DNA from: Subtercola boreus
Lineage (GTDB): Bacteria > Actinomycetota > Actinomycetes > Actinomycetales > Microbacteriaceae
DNA: 64,000 nucleotides
Direction: 5' to 3'
Assembly: GCF_003399635.1 (NCBI RefSeq)
Contig: NZ_NBXB01000033.1
Span: forward strand, 1 to 64,000
The notes under the pieces are model-generated. The model made no database searches. It was not told where the DNA came from and saw only the letters and a program-made list of their open reading frames with translations. Positions 28,490-37,998 of this stretch are shown in pieces. The position numbers were made by a program, and so were the translations under genes. The stretch's first letter is position 1. Each line of letters opens with the position of its first letter.

Positions 28490-28792
28490 TTATTCGCCGG
28501 GTGGGAGGAGACGGGCAGAGCGGGCTGCCGTTCGGGAATCTCTCACGCGCTGGAGTCGTCTGATGAGCATCGGGTCGAACATGAGCGCCGCCGGTGAGTC
28601 GAGCAACGCGTTCACGAGCTGGTAGTAGCGCGGAGCGGACAGACCGAAGTGCTCCCTGATGGCCTGCCCTTTGGCTCCGGCATGCGTGTACCAGGTGCGC
28701 TCGAACTCGAGGATGCGCTGCTCGCGCTCGTTCAGCCCGACGACACCGGTGCCGGGTGAGACGGGTGCGGGACCGCTGGTTGGTTCAGCCAT
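28490..28792 (-). CDS. DUF3263 family protein
   Basis: A 100-residue protein with the actinobacterial DUF3263 core ILEFERTWYTHAGAKGQAIREHFGLS and RYYQLVNALLDSPAAL. This reads as a helix-turn-helix-like fold, so DNA binding is possible but not shown. Two ATGs (28798 and 28792) follow GGGAG; the second has the better spacing of 9 nt. The gene begins a two-gene unit with the LytR_C protein, an arrangement common in the group. Confidence 0.85.
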   Translation of the reverse strand: MAEPTSGPAPVSPGTGVVGLNEREQRILEFERTWYTHAGAKGQAIREHFGLSAPRYYQLVNALLDSPAALMFDPMLIRRLQRVRDSRTAARSARLLPPGE

Positions 28793-28905
28793 CCTCATCC
28801 TCTCCCTGGCAGCCCCTTGCGGCTGATTCGGCCCAGTCTAGGGCGAGGCACCTTGGTGGCAGATGTACGGCGCGGCTCGAGGACGGCACCGATTTCTTCA
28901 CGGTC

Positions 28906-29367
28906 TCAGCGGATGCCGGGCCGGTACATCGTCGTGTGCAGGATGCCCGCCTCGCTGAACTCGGGCCCGAACGGCTCGAAACCGAACTTGGCGTAGAGCC
29001 CCGCGGCGTAGCTCTGGGAGTGCAGCAGCATCGCCTCGCCACCGAACCGCTCGACGACCCGCGCGAGGAGGACCTGCGCGAGGCCGCGGCCGCGCTGATC
29101 CGCCGCCACGACGACCCGCCCGATCACCCGTGCAGCGTCGAGATGCTCGGGCACGGCGTCTTCGAGCACGCGCAGGTAGGCGGTGACGCGGGGGCCGTCG
29201 GCGAGCCAGAGATGCTCGGTCGCCGGTTCGAGGTCACGGTCATCCAGTTCGCTCTCATCGACCTTCTGCTCGACATAGAACACATCGGTGCGGAGCTTCA
29301 GGAACGCGTAGAGCTCGGTTGTCGTGACCTCGCCGAACCGCTTCTGGATGATGGAATTGTCAGGCAC
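28906..29367 (-). CDS. GNAT acetyltransferase, ElaA-like
   Basis: This 153-residue protein has the ElaA arrangement: FGEVTTTELYAFLKLRTDVFYVEQ, DDRDLEPATEHLWL, and the acetyl-CoA loop VVVAADQRGRGLAQVLL, ending with FEPFGPEFSEAGILHTTM. The substrate is unknown. GTG at 29367 gives the family length. The frame is open to 29445, but that extension would overlap the divergent msrB start. The two genes share a divergent region of 76 bp. Confidence 0.85.
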   Translation of the reverse strand: MPDNSIIQKRFGEVTTTELYAFLKLRTDVFYVEQKVDESELDDRDLEPATEHLWLADGPRVTAYLRVLEDAVPEHLDAARVIGRVVVAADQRGRGLAQVLLARVVERFGGEAMLLHSQSYAAGLYAKFGFEPFGPEFSEAGILHTTMYRPGIR

Positions 29368-29443
29368 GGCCCCGAGTTTACTGTGAAGATGGTTGGCGGC
29401 CCGCTGCAGTCGGCGGCCCTGAATGACGAGAGAAGTATCCACC

Positions 29444-29845
29444 ATGAGCTATGACGTATCGAAGACCGACGAAGAGTGGCGGAGGAAGCTCGACAAAGAG
29501 GAGTACGCCGTGCTCCGCCAGGCCGCCACAGAGCGCCCGTGGACGGGTGAGCTCCTCGACGAGAAGCGCGAGGGCGTCTACAAATGCAAGGCGTGCGGGC
29601 AGGAGCTGTTCCGCAGCGACACCAAGTTCGACTCGCACTGCGGATGGCCGAGTTTCTACGCGCCGAAGGATTCCGATGCCGTCGAGCTGATCGAGGACAA
29701 AAGCCTCGGAATGGTGCGCACCGAGGTGCGCTGCTCGAACTGCGGATCCCACCTCGGCCACCTGTTCGACGATGCGCCGACGACTCCGACGGGCGACCGC
29801 TTCTGCATGAACTCGGTCTCGCTCTCGTTCGACACCGAGAACTGA
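29444..29845 (+). CDS. msrB: Peptide methionine-R-sulfoxide reductase
   Basis: A 133-residue MsrB that reduces methionine-R-sulfoxide in proteins using thioredoxin. Zinc ligands are CKACG (about 48-52) and CSNCGSHLGH (about 93-102). The catalytic Cys is in RFCMNSVSL (about 119-127), and CGWPSFY is the substrate-binding segment. ATG at 29444 gives the family start MSYDVSKTDEEWR; upstream in-frame codons to 29423 are unlikely. The nitroreductase gene begins 9 bp after its stop, so the two form an oxidative-stress-type unit. Confidence 0.95.
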   Translation: MSYDVSKTDEEWRRKLDKEEYAVLRQAATERPWTGELLDEKREGVYKCKACGQELFRSDTKFDSHCGWPSFYAPKDSDAVELIEDKSLGMVRTEVRCSNCGSHLGHLFDDAPTTPTGDRFCMNSVSLSFDTEN

Positions 29846-29854
29846 CCGGGAGCG

Positions 29855-30391
29855 ATGTCTGCACTGGAGAGCATGCTCCGCCGGCGTTCGCACTCGAAGG
29901 TCGGGCAGAACGCGCCCGACCACGCCGAACTGCTGCGGCTGGTCGAGGCCGCCGGGTCGGTTGCCGATCACAGCGCGCTTCGGCCCTGGCGGCTCGTCGA
30001 GCTCCGGGGCGATGTGCGCGACCGTCTGGGCGAAGCTCTCGCTGAGGCACAGGGCGGGGACGTCGCCAAGATGGTCGCGAAGGCCAGGCGCGCCCCTCTG
30101 CTCATCGCGATCGTCGCGACCTACCGGCCGAGCGAGAAGGTGCCGAACTGGGAGCAGGAGGCCGTGGCGTCCGGCGTCGCCCACGGGCTCTCCCTGCTGC
30201 TCGACGAGGCCGGCTGGGGTGTCTTCTGGCGCACCGGGCACCAGACACGCCACGAAGCGGTACGGCGCATGCACCAGCTCGCCGCCAACGAGCAGCTGCT
30301 GGGCTGGCTCTACGTCGGAGACGCGCCCCCCAGGCGACACGAGAAGCCTCGGAAGCTCGTGAACCCGGCCCATCACCTCACGGTGCTGTAA
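29855..30391 (+). CDS. Nitroreductase-family flavoprotein
   Basis: A 178-residue small nitroreductase with MLRRRSHSKVG and HSALRPWRLVELRGD (FMN-binding Arg region), then SGVAHGLSLLLDEAGWGVFWRTG and a C-terminal GWLYVGDAP. It resembles the YdjA-type minimal members, which reduce quinones or nitro compounds with NAD(P)H. The physiological substrate is unknown. It directly follows msrB. Confidence 0.85.
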   Translation: MSALESMLRRRSHSKVGQNAPDHAELLRLVEAAGSVADHSALRPWRLVELRGDVRDRLGEALAEAQGGDVAKMVAKARRAPLLIAIVATYRPSEKVPNWEQEAVASGVAHGLSLLLDEAGWGVFWRTGHQTRHEAVRRMHQLAANEQLLGWLYVGDAPPRRHEKPRKLVNPAHHLTVL

Positions 30392-30417
30392 CGCACCCTG
30401 TGGGGGGTGGGGTGGGC

Positions 30418-30765
30418 TCAGGCCTGGCGTCGTTCGTGCAGGCCGAGCGGATTGACCGGATCCGGCGCGAGCTGACGCGACTGTTCGAGCAGCTCCCGCA
30501 CGTGGAATCCCATGTACGCGGATGCTCGGGCAAGCGTCGTCTCCGACGCCACCCAGACGCGGAGCCCGCGCTCGTCGCAGCCGTAGGTGTAGACACCGAA
30601 GAGCTGTTTCTCGCCCTCTGCGTAGCGCAGGATCCAGCCGAGGCAGCGACCGTCGTGCGCCATGAACCACACCTCATCGCTCCACGGGGTGGGCGAGTAG
30701 ACGGCGTGCGGCTGCGTCTCTTCGATGGTCGGGCCGGGGCTCGCCGGGCCGATAGGGGCGGTCAC
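30418..30765 (-). CDS. Hypothetical protein
   Basis: A 115-residue soluble protein starting with GTG at 30765. The middle, SDEVWFMAHDGRCLGWILRYAEGEKQLF with YTYGCDERGLRVWVASE, reads as a compact beta-rich domain. The C-terminus is helical. No family is recognised. It lies between the convergent nitroreductase gene and the desaturase gene on the same strand. Confidence 0.6.
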   Translation of the reverse strand: MTAPIGPASPGPTIEETQPHAVYSPTPWSDEVWFMAHDGRCLGWILRYAEGEKQLFGVYTYGCDERGLRVWVASETTLARASAYMGFHVRELLEQSRQLAPDPVNPLGLHERRQA

Positions 30766-30841
30766 AGGATCAGATTATGCGCTTCAACTGGCAAATGCCT
30801 GCAGAGAACCCCGGTGTCGCCCAATCTTCACCTGCGCGAAA

Positions 30842-31972
30842 TCAGCGACCGTAGCCCGAGGCCACCGGGCACATGAATTCGTTCTTCGCGGCCGCGAGCC
30901 CCACACGGTTCATGTGGTTGACCACCGCTCCGTACGCCTCGAACAGCGTCGTCTCGGTGTAGAGGATGGTGTGGGTCTCGCAGTACTCCCGGGCGATCTG
31001 CTGTGCGTGCTTGAGGGCGGGCCTCGGCATGTTCGGGAAGAGGTGGTGCTCGACCTGGTAGTTGAGCCCGCCCATGAAGAAGTTCATGAACCAGCCGCCC
31101 GAGATGTTGCGGGAGGTGAGCACCTGGCGGCGCAGGAAGTCGACCTTCGAATCCCGCGGCAGCACCGGCATGCCGATGTGGTTCGGGGCGAACGACGAGC
31201 CCATGTAGACACCGAAGACGGCGAGCTGCACACCGACGAAGGCGAACGCCATGCCGAGCGGCAGAGCCAGAAAGACGATGGTGAGGTAGGCGCCGATCCG
31301 CGCGAGGAGCATCACGATCTCGACGGTGCGCTTGTCGACCTTGCCGCGGCCGAACACCGTGCGGAAGCCGTGCAGGTGGAGGTTCAGGCCCTCGAAGATG
31401 AGGATCGGAAAGAAGATGTAGCCCTGGCGCTTGGTCAGCCAGCGTGAGATGCCCGTGGTGGCAGCGGCATCCTCCTCTGTGAACGAGACGAAGTCCTTGT
31501 CGATGTCGGGGTCTTTGCCGACGATGTTCGGGTTGGCGTGGTGCCGGGAATGCTTCGTCATCCACCAGCTGTAGCTGATGCCGACGAACAGGTTCGCGAG
31601 CGTGCGGCCGGCGAGGTCGTTGGCTCTTCCCGACTCGAAGACCTGGCGGTGGGAGGCCTCGTGCGCCAGAAAGGCGAACTGGGTCAGGATGAGGCCGAGC
31701 GCCGCCGCCATCAGCAGCTGGAACCACGAGTCGCCGAGCAGCACGAAACCGGTCACGACACCGCCGAGCGCGGCGACGAGGATGCCGAACGTCAGAGCGT
31801 AGAAGCCGCGTCGGCGACGGAGCAGCCCGGCATCCCGAACCGTGCGGAGCAGCGCCGAGTACTCGGTTGTCGGGTTGACCCGGTTGCCGCCCGGCTTGGT
31901 GCGTGTGAACAGCACGTTCGGCGTGGGGGCGGGCAGTGCTGAAGGAACAGTTGCGCTCACGGTGAGCCTCAT
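30842..31972 (-). CDS. Membrane fatty-acid desaturase (acyl-CoA/phospholipid type)
   Basis: This 376-residue di-iron desaturase has the three His boxes HEASHRQ, HSRHHANPN and QVEHHLFP, plus four hydrophobic segments (for example TFGILVAALGGVVTGFVLLG and IVFLALPLGMAFAFVGVQL). QxxHH in the third box is typical of linoleoyl/delta-6-like and bacterial DesA3-like enzymes. It introduces double bonds into acyl chains and so adjusts membrane fluidity, for example in the cold. ATG at 31972 is chosen; a start at 32017 would run through the palindrome upstream. An operator-like site precedes the gene. Confidence 0.9.
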   Translation of the reverse strand: MRLTVSATVPSALPAPTPNVLFTRTKPGGNRVNPTTEYSALLRTVRDAGLLRRRRGFYALTFGILVAALGGVVTGFVLLGDSWFQLLMAAALGLILTQFAFLAHEASHRQVFESGRANDLAGRTLANLFVGISYSWWMTKHSRHHANPNIVGKDPDIDKDFVSFTEEDAAATTGISRWLTKRQGYIFFPILIFEGLNLHLHGFRTVFGRGKVDKRTVEIVMLLARIGAYLTIVFLALPLGMAFAFVGVQLAVFGVYMGSSFAPNHIGMPVLPRDSKVDFLRRQVLTSRNISGGWFMNFFMGGLNYQVEHHLFPNMPRPALKHAQQIAREYCETHTILYTETTLFEAYGAVVNHMNRVGLAAAKNEFMCPVASGYGR

Positions 31973-31987
31973 TTCGAGGTTGACGAG

Positions 31988-32025
31988 TGAGTGGTCTCCT
32001 GCAGACGAACCGACCACTCAGTGGT
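31988..32025. promoter_or_regulatory. Operator-like palindromes upstream of the desaturase
   Basis: ACCACTCAGTGGT (32013-32025) is a perfect 6-1-6 palindrome. TGAGTGGTC (31988-31996) is the inverted copy of GACCACTCA (32012-32020), giving three AGTGGT half-sites in 38 bp. They lie 16-53 bp before the desaturase ATG. The form is that of a TetR-type operator, as desaturase genes often have, but no regulator gene is adjacent. Confidence 0.5.
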
Positions 32026-32153
32026 GAATGGCGACCGTGGTCCGGGGCAACCTCTGCTGACGTTACGTCACTGGCTCCCCGCCGCGGGTGCCGGTACCGT
32101 CAGGAACCTCGGATGCTCAGCAGATTCTCACTCTGGGCCGAGGGGCGCGGAAG

Positions 32154-33734
32154 TCACCAACGGATGCGAGCGAACTCCCGTTCGAGACGCTCGGCCTTCG
32201 ACGGGTTGAGGTCGCGCGCCCAGGAGAGTCGGCCGAGGAGATGTGCGCGAAAATCGCTGTGCCCGTCGTGGTTCTGGGACTCCGGTCCGCGCTCGGCGCA
32301 GTTGTGGAGGATCGCCTTCAGCGCGTCGAACTCGACGCGGGGCAGCGCGGTGTGCTCGTTCACCACGATGCCGGTGACGCGCTGGCTGGTCGCCGCCGGT
32401 CGCACCCGCGTCTTCTGCCGGTTCACCAGGTGGCCCTCGTCCTCGACGATGCGGGTCACGCCGCGGATGAACGCATCGGCGCGTCGGCGAAGCGCCACGG
32501 GGCCGCTGAACGTGAGGTCGTCGGCATACCTCGTGTACGTGGCATCCGCGGCCTCTGCGTACCCGGCGAGCCGCGAATCGACGCGCCGGATGGCGAGATT
32601 CGCGAGCGCCGGCGACGTGGGCGCCCCCTGGGGAAGGTGCGCGGCGGCGAGGGCCTGCCTGAGCGCGAACCGCTCGTCGGGGTCACCCCCCGGCGGCATC
32701 GCTCCGATGATCCGCATGGGCACCCGGTTTGTGACGAGGCCGGTGAGCGCCAGCGCGACCCGCTCCGGTGTGTCCTCCTGCCGGAGCGCCCCGTAGACGC
32801 GGCCCGCGGTCACCCGGGTGAAGAAGGTGACGAGATCGAGGGCGATCACAACGTCTCTGCCGGTGTGCAGTCGGGCGGCCGTGAGAGCACTACGCCCCGG
32901 CACGAATCCATGCGCGGCATCGTGCAACGGCAGCAGCGCGAACACCTCGTGCAGCAGAATGCGCTGGGCGGCGCGCATCCGCTCGGTCGGAACCTCGAGC
33001 AGGCGTGGCACCCGCCCGGGCCGCGAGCGCCACTCGTAGCGGTAGTGGTGAAGCGGACCGGCCGGCGCACGACGATTCCAGCCGCCGGTGTCGGCGAGCC
33101 AGTCGAGCTCCCCCGGCGTGACCTCGAGGAGTGCGGCGAGCGCGGGGAGCGTGCGGGGCGGAGGTGCTGGCGTGGCGGAAGCGGGTGCGGGGGCGGGGGC
33201 GGGCTCCTGGCGATCCTCGCTGCCGGGCGAGACCGGATGGTGCGCGATCACGAGAGGGCGGCCCGCGACACGGGCCCGCTCGAGTGCGGCCGTCAGCGCT
33301 GTCGATCGACGGATGACCGCCGCGAGCTCCCGCGGAGCATCCTGCGGCGCCGTGCGGTACACCGCGCGAACCTCCCGCACGAGAGCAGGGAGAAAACGGT
33401 GCCGGCGGCCGAAGACGTCCTGCAGAACCCCGAGCATCCCGTCGGGCGACCAGTCGGTGGCGGCGAGGAGCGCGAGGGCGAGCGCCGTCGCGACCTGGCC
33501 CACTGAGGCCTTGGGCCGGCGTGCCAGTACCGCCGCGGCGGGGGTCGGAGCCGGCGCCGGGATAGTGCTGCGATGGCCTGCAGACGACCTGTGCGTCTGT
33601 GCGGGCGTGCGGCCGCTCGAAGTGCGGTGAGACGCCTGCGGCGAAGTGCCTGAATCGGTCTGCGTACCCCGGGGTGACCCCGGAGAGGACGGATCACATC
33701 GTGAACCGTCCACCTCGTCTGCAGACCATCGCAT
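32154..33734 (-). CDS. Retron-like reverse transcriptase
   Basis: A 526-residue RNA-directed DNA polymerase. An N-terminal region of about 190 residues (Pro/Ser-rich, then helical VATALALALLAATDW, and LPALAALLEVTPGELDWLAD) precedes the RT palm. Motifs seen: AHGFVPGRS, VIALDLVTFFTRV (motif A), LPQGAPTSPALANL (motif B), YADD (403-406, in YTRYADDLTFSG), and the retron-type RVTGIVVN near 452-459. The retron NAxxH motif reads AARLH. No adjacent effector and no msr/msd RNA could be found; only 78 bp separate it from the divergent methyltransferase. ATG 33734 is chosen over a start at 33827 overlapping that gene. It may be a domesticated or solo retron-clade RT. Confidence 0.82.
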   Translation of the reverse strand: MRWSADEVDGSRCDPSSPGSPRGTQTDSGTSPQASHRTSSGRTPAQTHRSSAGHRSTIPAPAPTPAAAVLARRPKASVGQVATALALALLAATDWSPDGMLGVLQDVFGRRHRFLPALVREVRAVYRTAPQDAPRELAAVIRRSTALTAALERARVAGRPLVIAHHPVSPGSEDRQEPAPAPAPASATPAPPPRTLPALAALLEVTPGELDWLADTGGWNRRAPAGPLHHYRYEWRSRPGRVPRLLEVPTERMRAAQRILLHEVFALLPLHDAAHGFVPGRSALTAARLHTGRDVVIALDLVTFFTRVTAGRVYGALRQEDTPERVALALTGLVTNRVPMRIIGAMPPGGDPDERFALRQALAAAHLPQGAPTSPALANLAIRRVDSRLAGYAEAADATYTRYADDLTFSGPVALRRRADAFIRGVTRIVEDEGHLVNRQKTRVRPAATSQRVTGIVVNEHTALPRVEFDALKAILHNCAERGPESQNHDGHSDFRAHLLGRLSWARDLNPSKAERLEREFARIRW

Positions 33735-33812
33735 CCACAGAACGCTAACCGTCGCGGTGCCGTTTCGGCAAACGGACTTGCATGGGGTCGGCCGGGCGCA
33801 GAGGATGGGCGG

Positions 33813-34493
33813 ATGACCCCTGAACACGCTCCGAGCCCGTCAGGGCATCCTTCGACCGAGACGTTCTGGAACGAGCACTACGGACAGCGCGAGCAGATCT
33901 GGAGCGGGCAGCCGAATGCCGTGCTGGTCGATGAGGCGTCGGGGCTGGCGGCCGGCCGCGCGCTCGACGTCGGCTGCGGCGAGGGTGCCGACGCGATCTG
34001 GCTCGCCGGGCGCGGTTGGCAGGTGACGGCGGTGGATGTCTCGGGGCTCGCCCTCGATCGGGCACGCGCTGCAGCAGAGGCGGCTGGGGTCGCCGGATCG
34101 ATCGACTGGCAGCAGCACGACCTCGGATCGAGCTTTCCCGCCGGCGAATTCGAGCTGGTGTCTGCGCAGTTCCTGCACTCGCCCGTGGAGCTGCCGCGGG
34201 TCGAGATCCTGAGTGCCGCAGCGGCCGCAGTGGCGCCGGGCGGCCGCTTGCTGGTCGTCGGTCACTCCGGCCTCCCGTCGTGGGTCGACCACGACCAGCC
34301 CGATGTTCACTTCGTGACGCCCGGGGAGGTGCTCGCGTCGCTCTCACTCGACCCGGCCGAGTGGAGGACGCTGAGCTGCGAGGCGCGAACGCGTGCTGTC
34401 AGAGATCCGCACGGCGACCACGCGACCCTCGACGACGCGGTCGTGCTGGTCGAACGGCTTGTGGTCACCCCCGACGGGAGCGACCGAGCGTGA
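33813..34493 (+). CDS. Class I SAM-dependent methyltransferase
   Basis: This 226-residue protein starts with FWNEHYGQREQIWSGQPN, then motif I LDVGCGEGADAIWLA (about 51-65), motif II VTAVDVSGLAL, and LVSAQFLHSP and GGRLLVVGHSG later in the Rossmann fold. The pattern resembles TehB/tellurite-resistance or thiopurine-type methyltransferases. The substrate is unknown. Its stop overlaps the GTG of the next gene (GTGA), so they are co-translated. It diverges from the reverse transcriptase. Confidence 0.85.
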   Translation: MTPEHAPSPSGHPSTETFWNEHYGQREQIWSGQPNAVLVDEASGLAAGRALDVGCGEGADAIWLAGRGWQVTAVDVSGLALDRARAAAEAAGVAGSIDWQQHDLGSSFPAGEFELVSAQFLHSPVELPRVEILSAAAAAVAPGGRLLVVGHSGLPSWVDHDQPDVHFVTPGEVLASLSLDPAEWRTLSCEARTRAVRDPHGDHATLDDAVVLVERLVVTPDGSDRA

Positions 34494-34909
34494 GCGCGGG
34501 CGTCCGGCTGACCGCCGAGGGATCGACCTTCGTCGCTGATCGGCACCTGGCCATCCTGACGACACTCGGCCCGACCGGTCGGCTGCACAGCGTTCCAGTG
34601 GGGTTCACGCTCGAAGACGGCATCGCTCGCATCATCACCTCCGATGGCACGCAGAAGGTGCGGAATGCCGAGCGGGGAGGCCAGGCATCCGTGGCACAGG
34701 TCGACGGGGCACGCTGGCTCAGCTTCCAGGGCGCCTCGACCATCAACAGGGATGCTGCCGCGGTGGAGCACGCCGTTGAGCTCTATGCCGGGCGATACCG
34801 GCAGCCCGGCGTGAACCCGCGGCGAGTAGTGATCGAGATCGCCGTCGAACGGGCACTCGGATCCTCGGGCCTGGTCGAAGCGAAGGGCGGTTCCGCAGAA
34901 GACCGGTGA
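34490..34909 (+). CDS. PPOX-class F420/FMN-dependent oxidoreductase
   Basis: A 139-residue split-barrel flavin/deazaflavin protein (pyridoxamine 5'-phosphate oxidase fold): FVADRHLAILTTLGPTGRLHSVPVGF, IITSDGTQKVRNAERGGQASVAQVDG, WLSFQGAS, and a C-terminal VNPRRVVIEIAVERAL. Actinobacterial members commonly use F420 to reduce unknown substrates. GTG at 34490 overlaps the methyltransferase stop. The reading frame extends far upstream but only as a shadow of that gene. Confidence 0.82.
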   Translation: MSAGVRLTAEGSTFVADRHLAILTTLGPTGRLHSVPVGFTLEDGIARIITSDGTQKVRNAERGGQASVAQVDGARWLSFQGASTINRDAAAVEHAVELYAGRYRQPGVNPRRVVIEIAVERALGSSGLVEAKGGSAEDR

Positions 34910-34941
34910 CGCCCGTCGAAGACGATGCCGGCGCCGGGCTC

Positions 34942-35496
34942 TCAGCCCCAGAGCATCGACGCGAGCGAGTCCAACAGGCCAGGGGTCGAGACGTTCGCCT
35001 GGCTGATGTGGATGTACGTGTCGCCTCGGAGGAAGGATGTGCTGCCGACGTCGACGGAGTACTTGGGGTCGGTCGTGGTGAGCTGGCAGGCCTCACCGGT
35101 GCCGGATGTCGCCGCAGCGCAGGTGTAGCCCAGGGCGGGCAGGCTCGCCAGATAATCTGACGCGTCGGCCGGATCCACCGTGGGGATCTCGATCGTCACC
35201 GAGGTGATGTCCGCCGAAGGATCGCGCCAGACACATCTGAGCTGGGTGGCCGCGTACAGCGTCTCGGCGAGGGTTGCGCCGACCGGCGGCGTGGTCGGCA
35301 CGATGGACCCGGCAGGATACGAATACGGAGTGCCGGGGGTTCCGACGTCGGCAGGATCGTTCAGGGGCCTGGCTCCGAACGTGGCGGTGAACGGGGACGA
35401 CGCGATGAGGTCGGAACACTCCGGCGAATTCGCACAGCCCGTCACGAACGCAGCAGACAGCACCACGGCAGTTGCACACCGGACCGGCACCTTCAT
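34942..35496 (-). CDS. Putative lipoprotein
   Basis: A 184-residue exported protein with a lipoprotein signal peptide (basic MKVPVR, hydrophobic TAVVLSAAFVTG, lipobox VTGC, so Cys near 21). The mature part contains three further Cys (in PECSDL, LRCVW, YTCAAA and EACQL), probably disulfide-bonded, and no recognised domain. ATG at 35496 gives the correct signal-peptide start; a start at 35526 is also in frame. The function is unknown. tRNA-Thr lies just upstream. Confidence 0.7.
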   Translation of the reverse strand: MKVPVRCATAVVLSAAFVTGCANSPECSDLIASSPFTATFGARPLNDPADVGTPGTPYSYPAGSIVPTTPPVGATLAETLYAATQLRCVWRDPSADITSVTIEIPTVDPADASDYLASLPALGYTCAAATSGTGEACQLTTTDPKYSVDVGSTSFLRGDTYIHISQANVSTPGLLDSLASMLWG

Positions 35497-35530
35497 GGTG
35501 CGCCTCCGTCGGCGATCGCGGAACACAGGG

Positions 35531-35603
35531 GGCCGGCGGCGGGACTTGAACCCGCAACCCCCGCTTTACAAGAGCGGTGCGCTACCAATTGCGCCACGCC
35601 GGC
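35531..35603 (-). tRNA. tRNA-Thr (anticodon TGT)
   Basis: The minus strand folds as a 73-nt cloverleaf. The acceptor GCCGGCG pairs with CGCCGGC; the D-arm is GCGC/GCGC-like; the anticodon stem CCGCT/AGCGG has a CTTGTAA loop, giving TGT; the T-arm is GCGGG-TTCAAGT-CCCGC. CCA is not encoded. It sits between a lipoprotein gene and the DsbA-like gene with no sign of integration. Confidence 0.95.
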
Positions 35604-35674
35604 AGATGGAACACCCCATTCTAGCCATGCCGACAACGCGTCTGCGCAGCAGCGGAGGGGTGCTCCGGTGACGC

Positions 35675-36580
35675 CTACGGCGCAGGCGTCGGGGTTGGTG
35701 TGGCGGTGGCGGCGGTCTGGCCCGACACCTGGAGCACGAAGTTCGCGAATGCGTTCGCGTCGGTCAATGAACCCTGGTACTGCTGTCCGTCGACCAGCAC
35801 GGTCGGCGTGCCGGTCACCTTGGCGAGCGTCGAACCCGGCAGGGGTTCGGTCGTGGCCCGGGTGGTGGAGTCGCTGACCCAGCCCTTGAACTCCTCATTC
35901 GTGATGCAGGTGTTGATCTGGTCGGCCGAGCCGACACCCGCCTGCTTCGCCAGATCCTGGAGCGTCGCGTCGTCGAGCCCGGCCGTGCTCTCCTGCGGCT
36001 GGTTCGAGAACAGCAGGGCGCTGAAGTCGTAGAAGTTGTTCGGCGAGTAGTTCGCGACGCAGGCAGCGGCGTTGGCCGAGCGACTCGAGTATCGTTTGCC
36101 CTGCGACGAGCGGTCGAGCAGAGCCAGGGGATGCACTTCGTACGTTGCCGCGCCGCTGTCGATCCACTTGCCGATCTGCGTCAGGTTCGTCGACTCGAAC
36201 TGGCCGCAGTAGGGGCACAGGTAATCGATGTAGACGCGGATGTCGATGACTCCGGCGGCGTTGGTGGCGCTCGGCGTGGGCTGCTGCCCGTCAGCCAGCG
36301 CGGCTGTCGTCTCGGCGACGTTGCCCTGGCTGATCTTGATGCCGTCGCTGGCCATGTTGAGCGGGCCGGGGCCGGCGGGCTTGGCGGAGCTCGCGACGAT
36401 CAGCACCACGCAGACGACGATGGCGATGACGACGACACCGAGGCCGCTGAAGAGGATCGCGCGGTTGCGGATGTCCTTACGACGCTGCTGCTCACGCAGC
36501 TGCTTCGCCTTCTCCCTGGCCGCTTCGCGACGCTGGTTCTTGTTCTGGCGGCTGTTGTCGTCGGGTCGGCCGATGGTCAT
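35675..36580 (-). CDS. Membrane-anchored DsbA-family thioredoxin-fold protein
   Basis: A 301-residue protein with a long basic cytoplasmic N-terminus (about 1-40), a transmembrane helix (AILFSGLGVVVIAIVVCVVL, about 42-61) and an extracytoplasmic thioredoxin-like domain. The active site is CPYC (in YIDYLCPYCGQFE), with LPGSTLAKVTGTPTVLVDG carrying the cis-Pro loop. The C-terminus is Thr/Pro-rich. It probably forms or isomerises disulfides in exported proteins. It stands alone, divergent from the ABC ATPase gene across 217 bp in which I see no certain motif. Confidence 0.88.
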   Translation of the reverse strand: MTIGRPDDNSRQNKNQRREAAREKAKQLREQQRRKDIRNRAILFSGLGVVVIAIVVCVVLIVASSAKPAGPGPLNMASDGIKISQGNVAETTAALADGQQPTPSATNAAGVIDIRVYIDYLCPYCGQFESTNLTQIGKWIDSGAATYEVHPLALLDRSSQGKRYSSRSANAAACVANYSPNNFYDFSALLFSNQPQESTAGLDDATLQDLAKQAGVGSADQINTCITNEEFKGWVSDSTTRATTEPLPGSTLAKVTGTPTVLVDGQQYQGSLTDANAFANFVLQVSGQTAATATPTPTPAP

Positions 36581-36797
36581 ACGTGGTGCTCCCGTGTTCG
36601 GGTCGTGGTTCTTCGAAGTGAGGTGCCACAGGCCGGGGGGTCACCGGCAGGCATCCATAGATAGTAATGAACCAGCCTGTGAATGCGGTAAACGGCTGGC
36701 GTGTCATACTGGGTGGCGGGTCACCGATGAAGTTGTCCCGCATCCATCACAACGGATCGTCCGGCACGTACCTGCCGGTGAAGGAAGAGAAGAAATC

Positions 36798-37901
<1,104 letters not shown>

Positions 37902-37930
37902 TACTGCACCACCCAACGAGACACACCGTG

Positions 37931-37964
37931 CTCGGGCCTGCTGCGTCACACCGGCAGGCCCGAG
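37931..37964 (+). terminator. Rho-independent terminator after the ABC ATPase gene
   Basis: CTCGGGCCTGC and GCAGGCCCGAG form a perfect 11-bp stem with a 12-nt loop, followed by TCGTTT. It lies 30 bp after the stop of the ATPase gene. Confidence 0.85.
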
Positions 37965-37998
37965 TCGTTTAACCGGCGCACTTCGACAAGGAGCATCC

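Noticed and set aside
33735-34200. Retron msr/msd RNA upstream of the reverse transcriptase
   Set aside because: No pair of flanking inverted repeats or branching-G context could be recognised; only one short hairpin is present.
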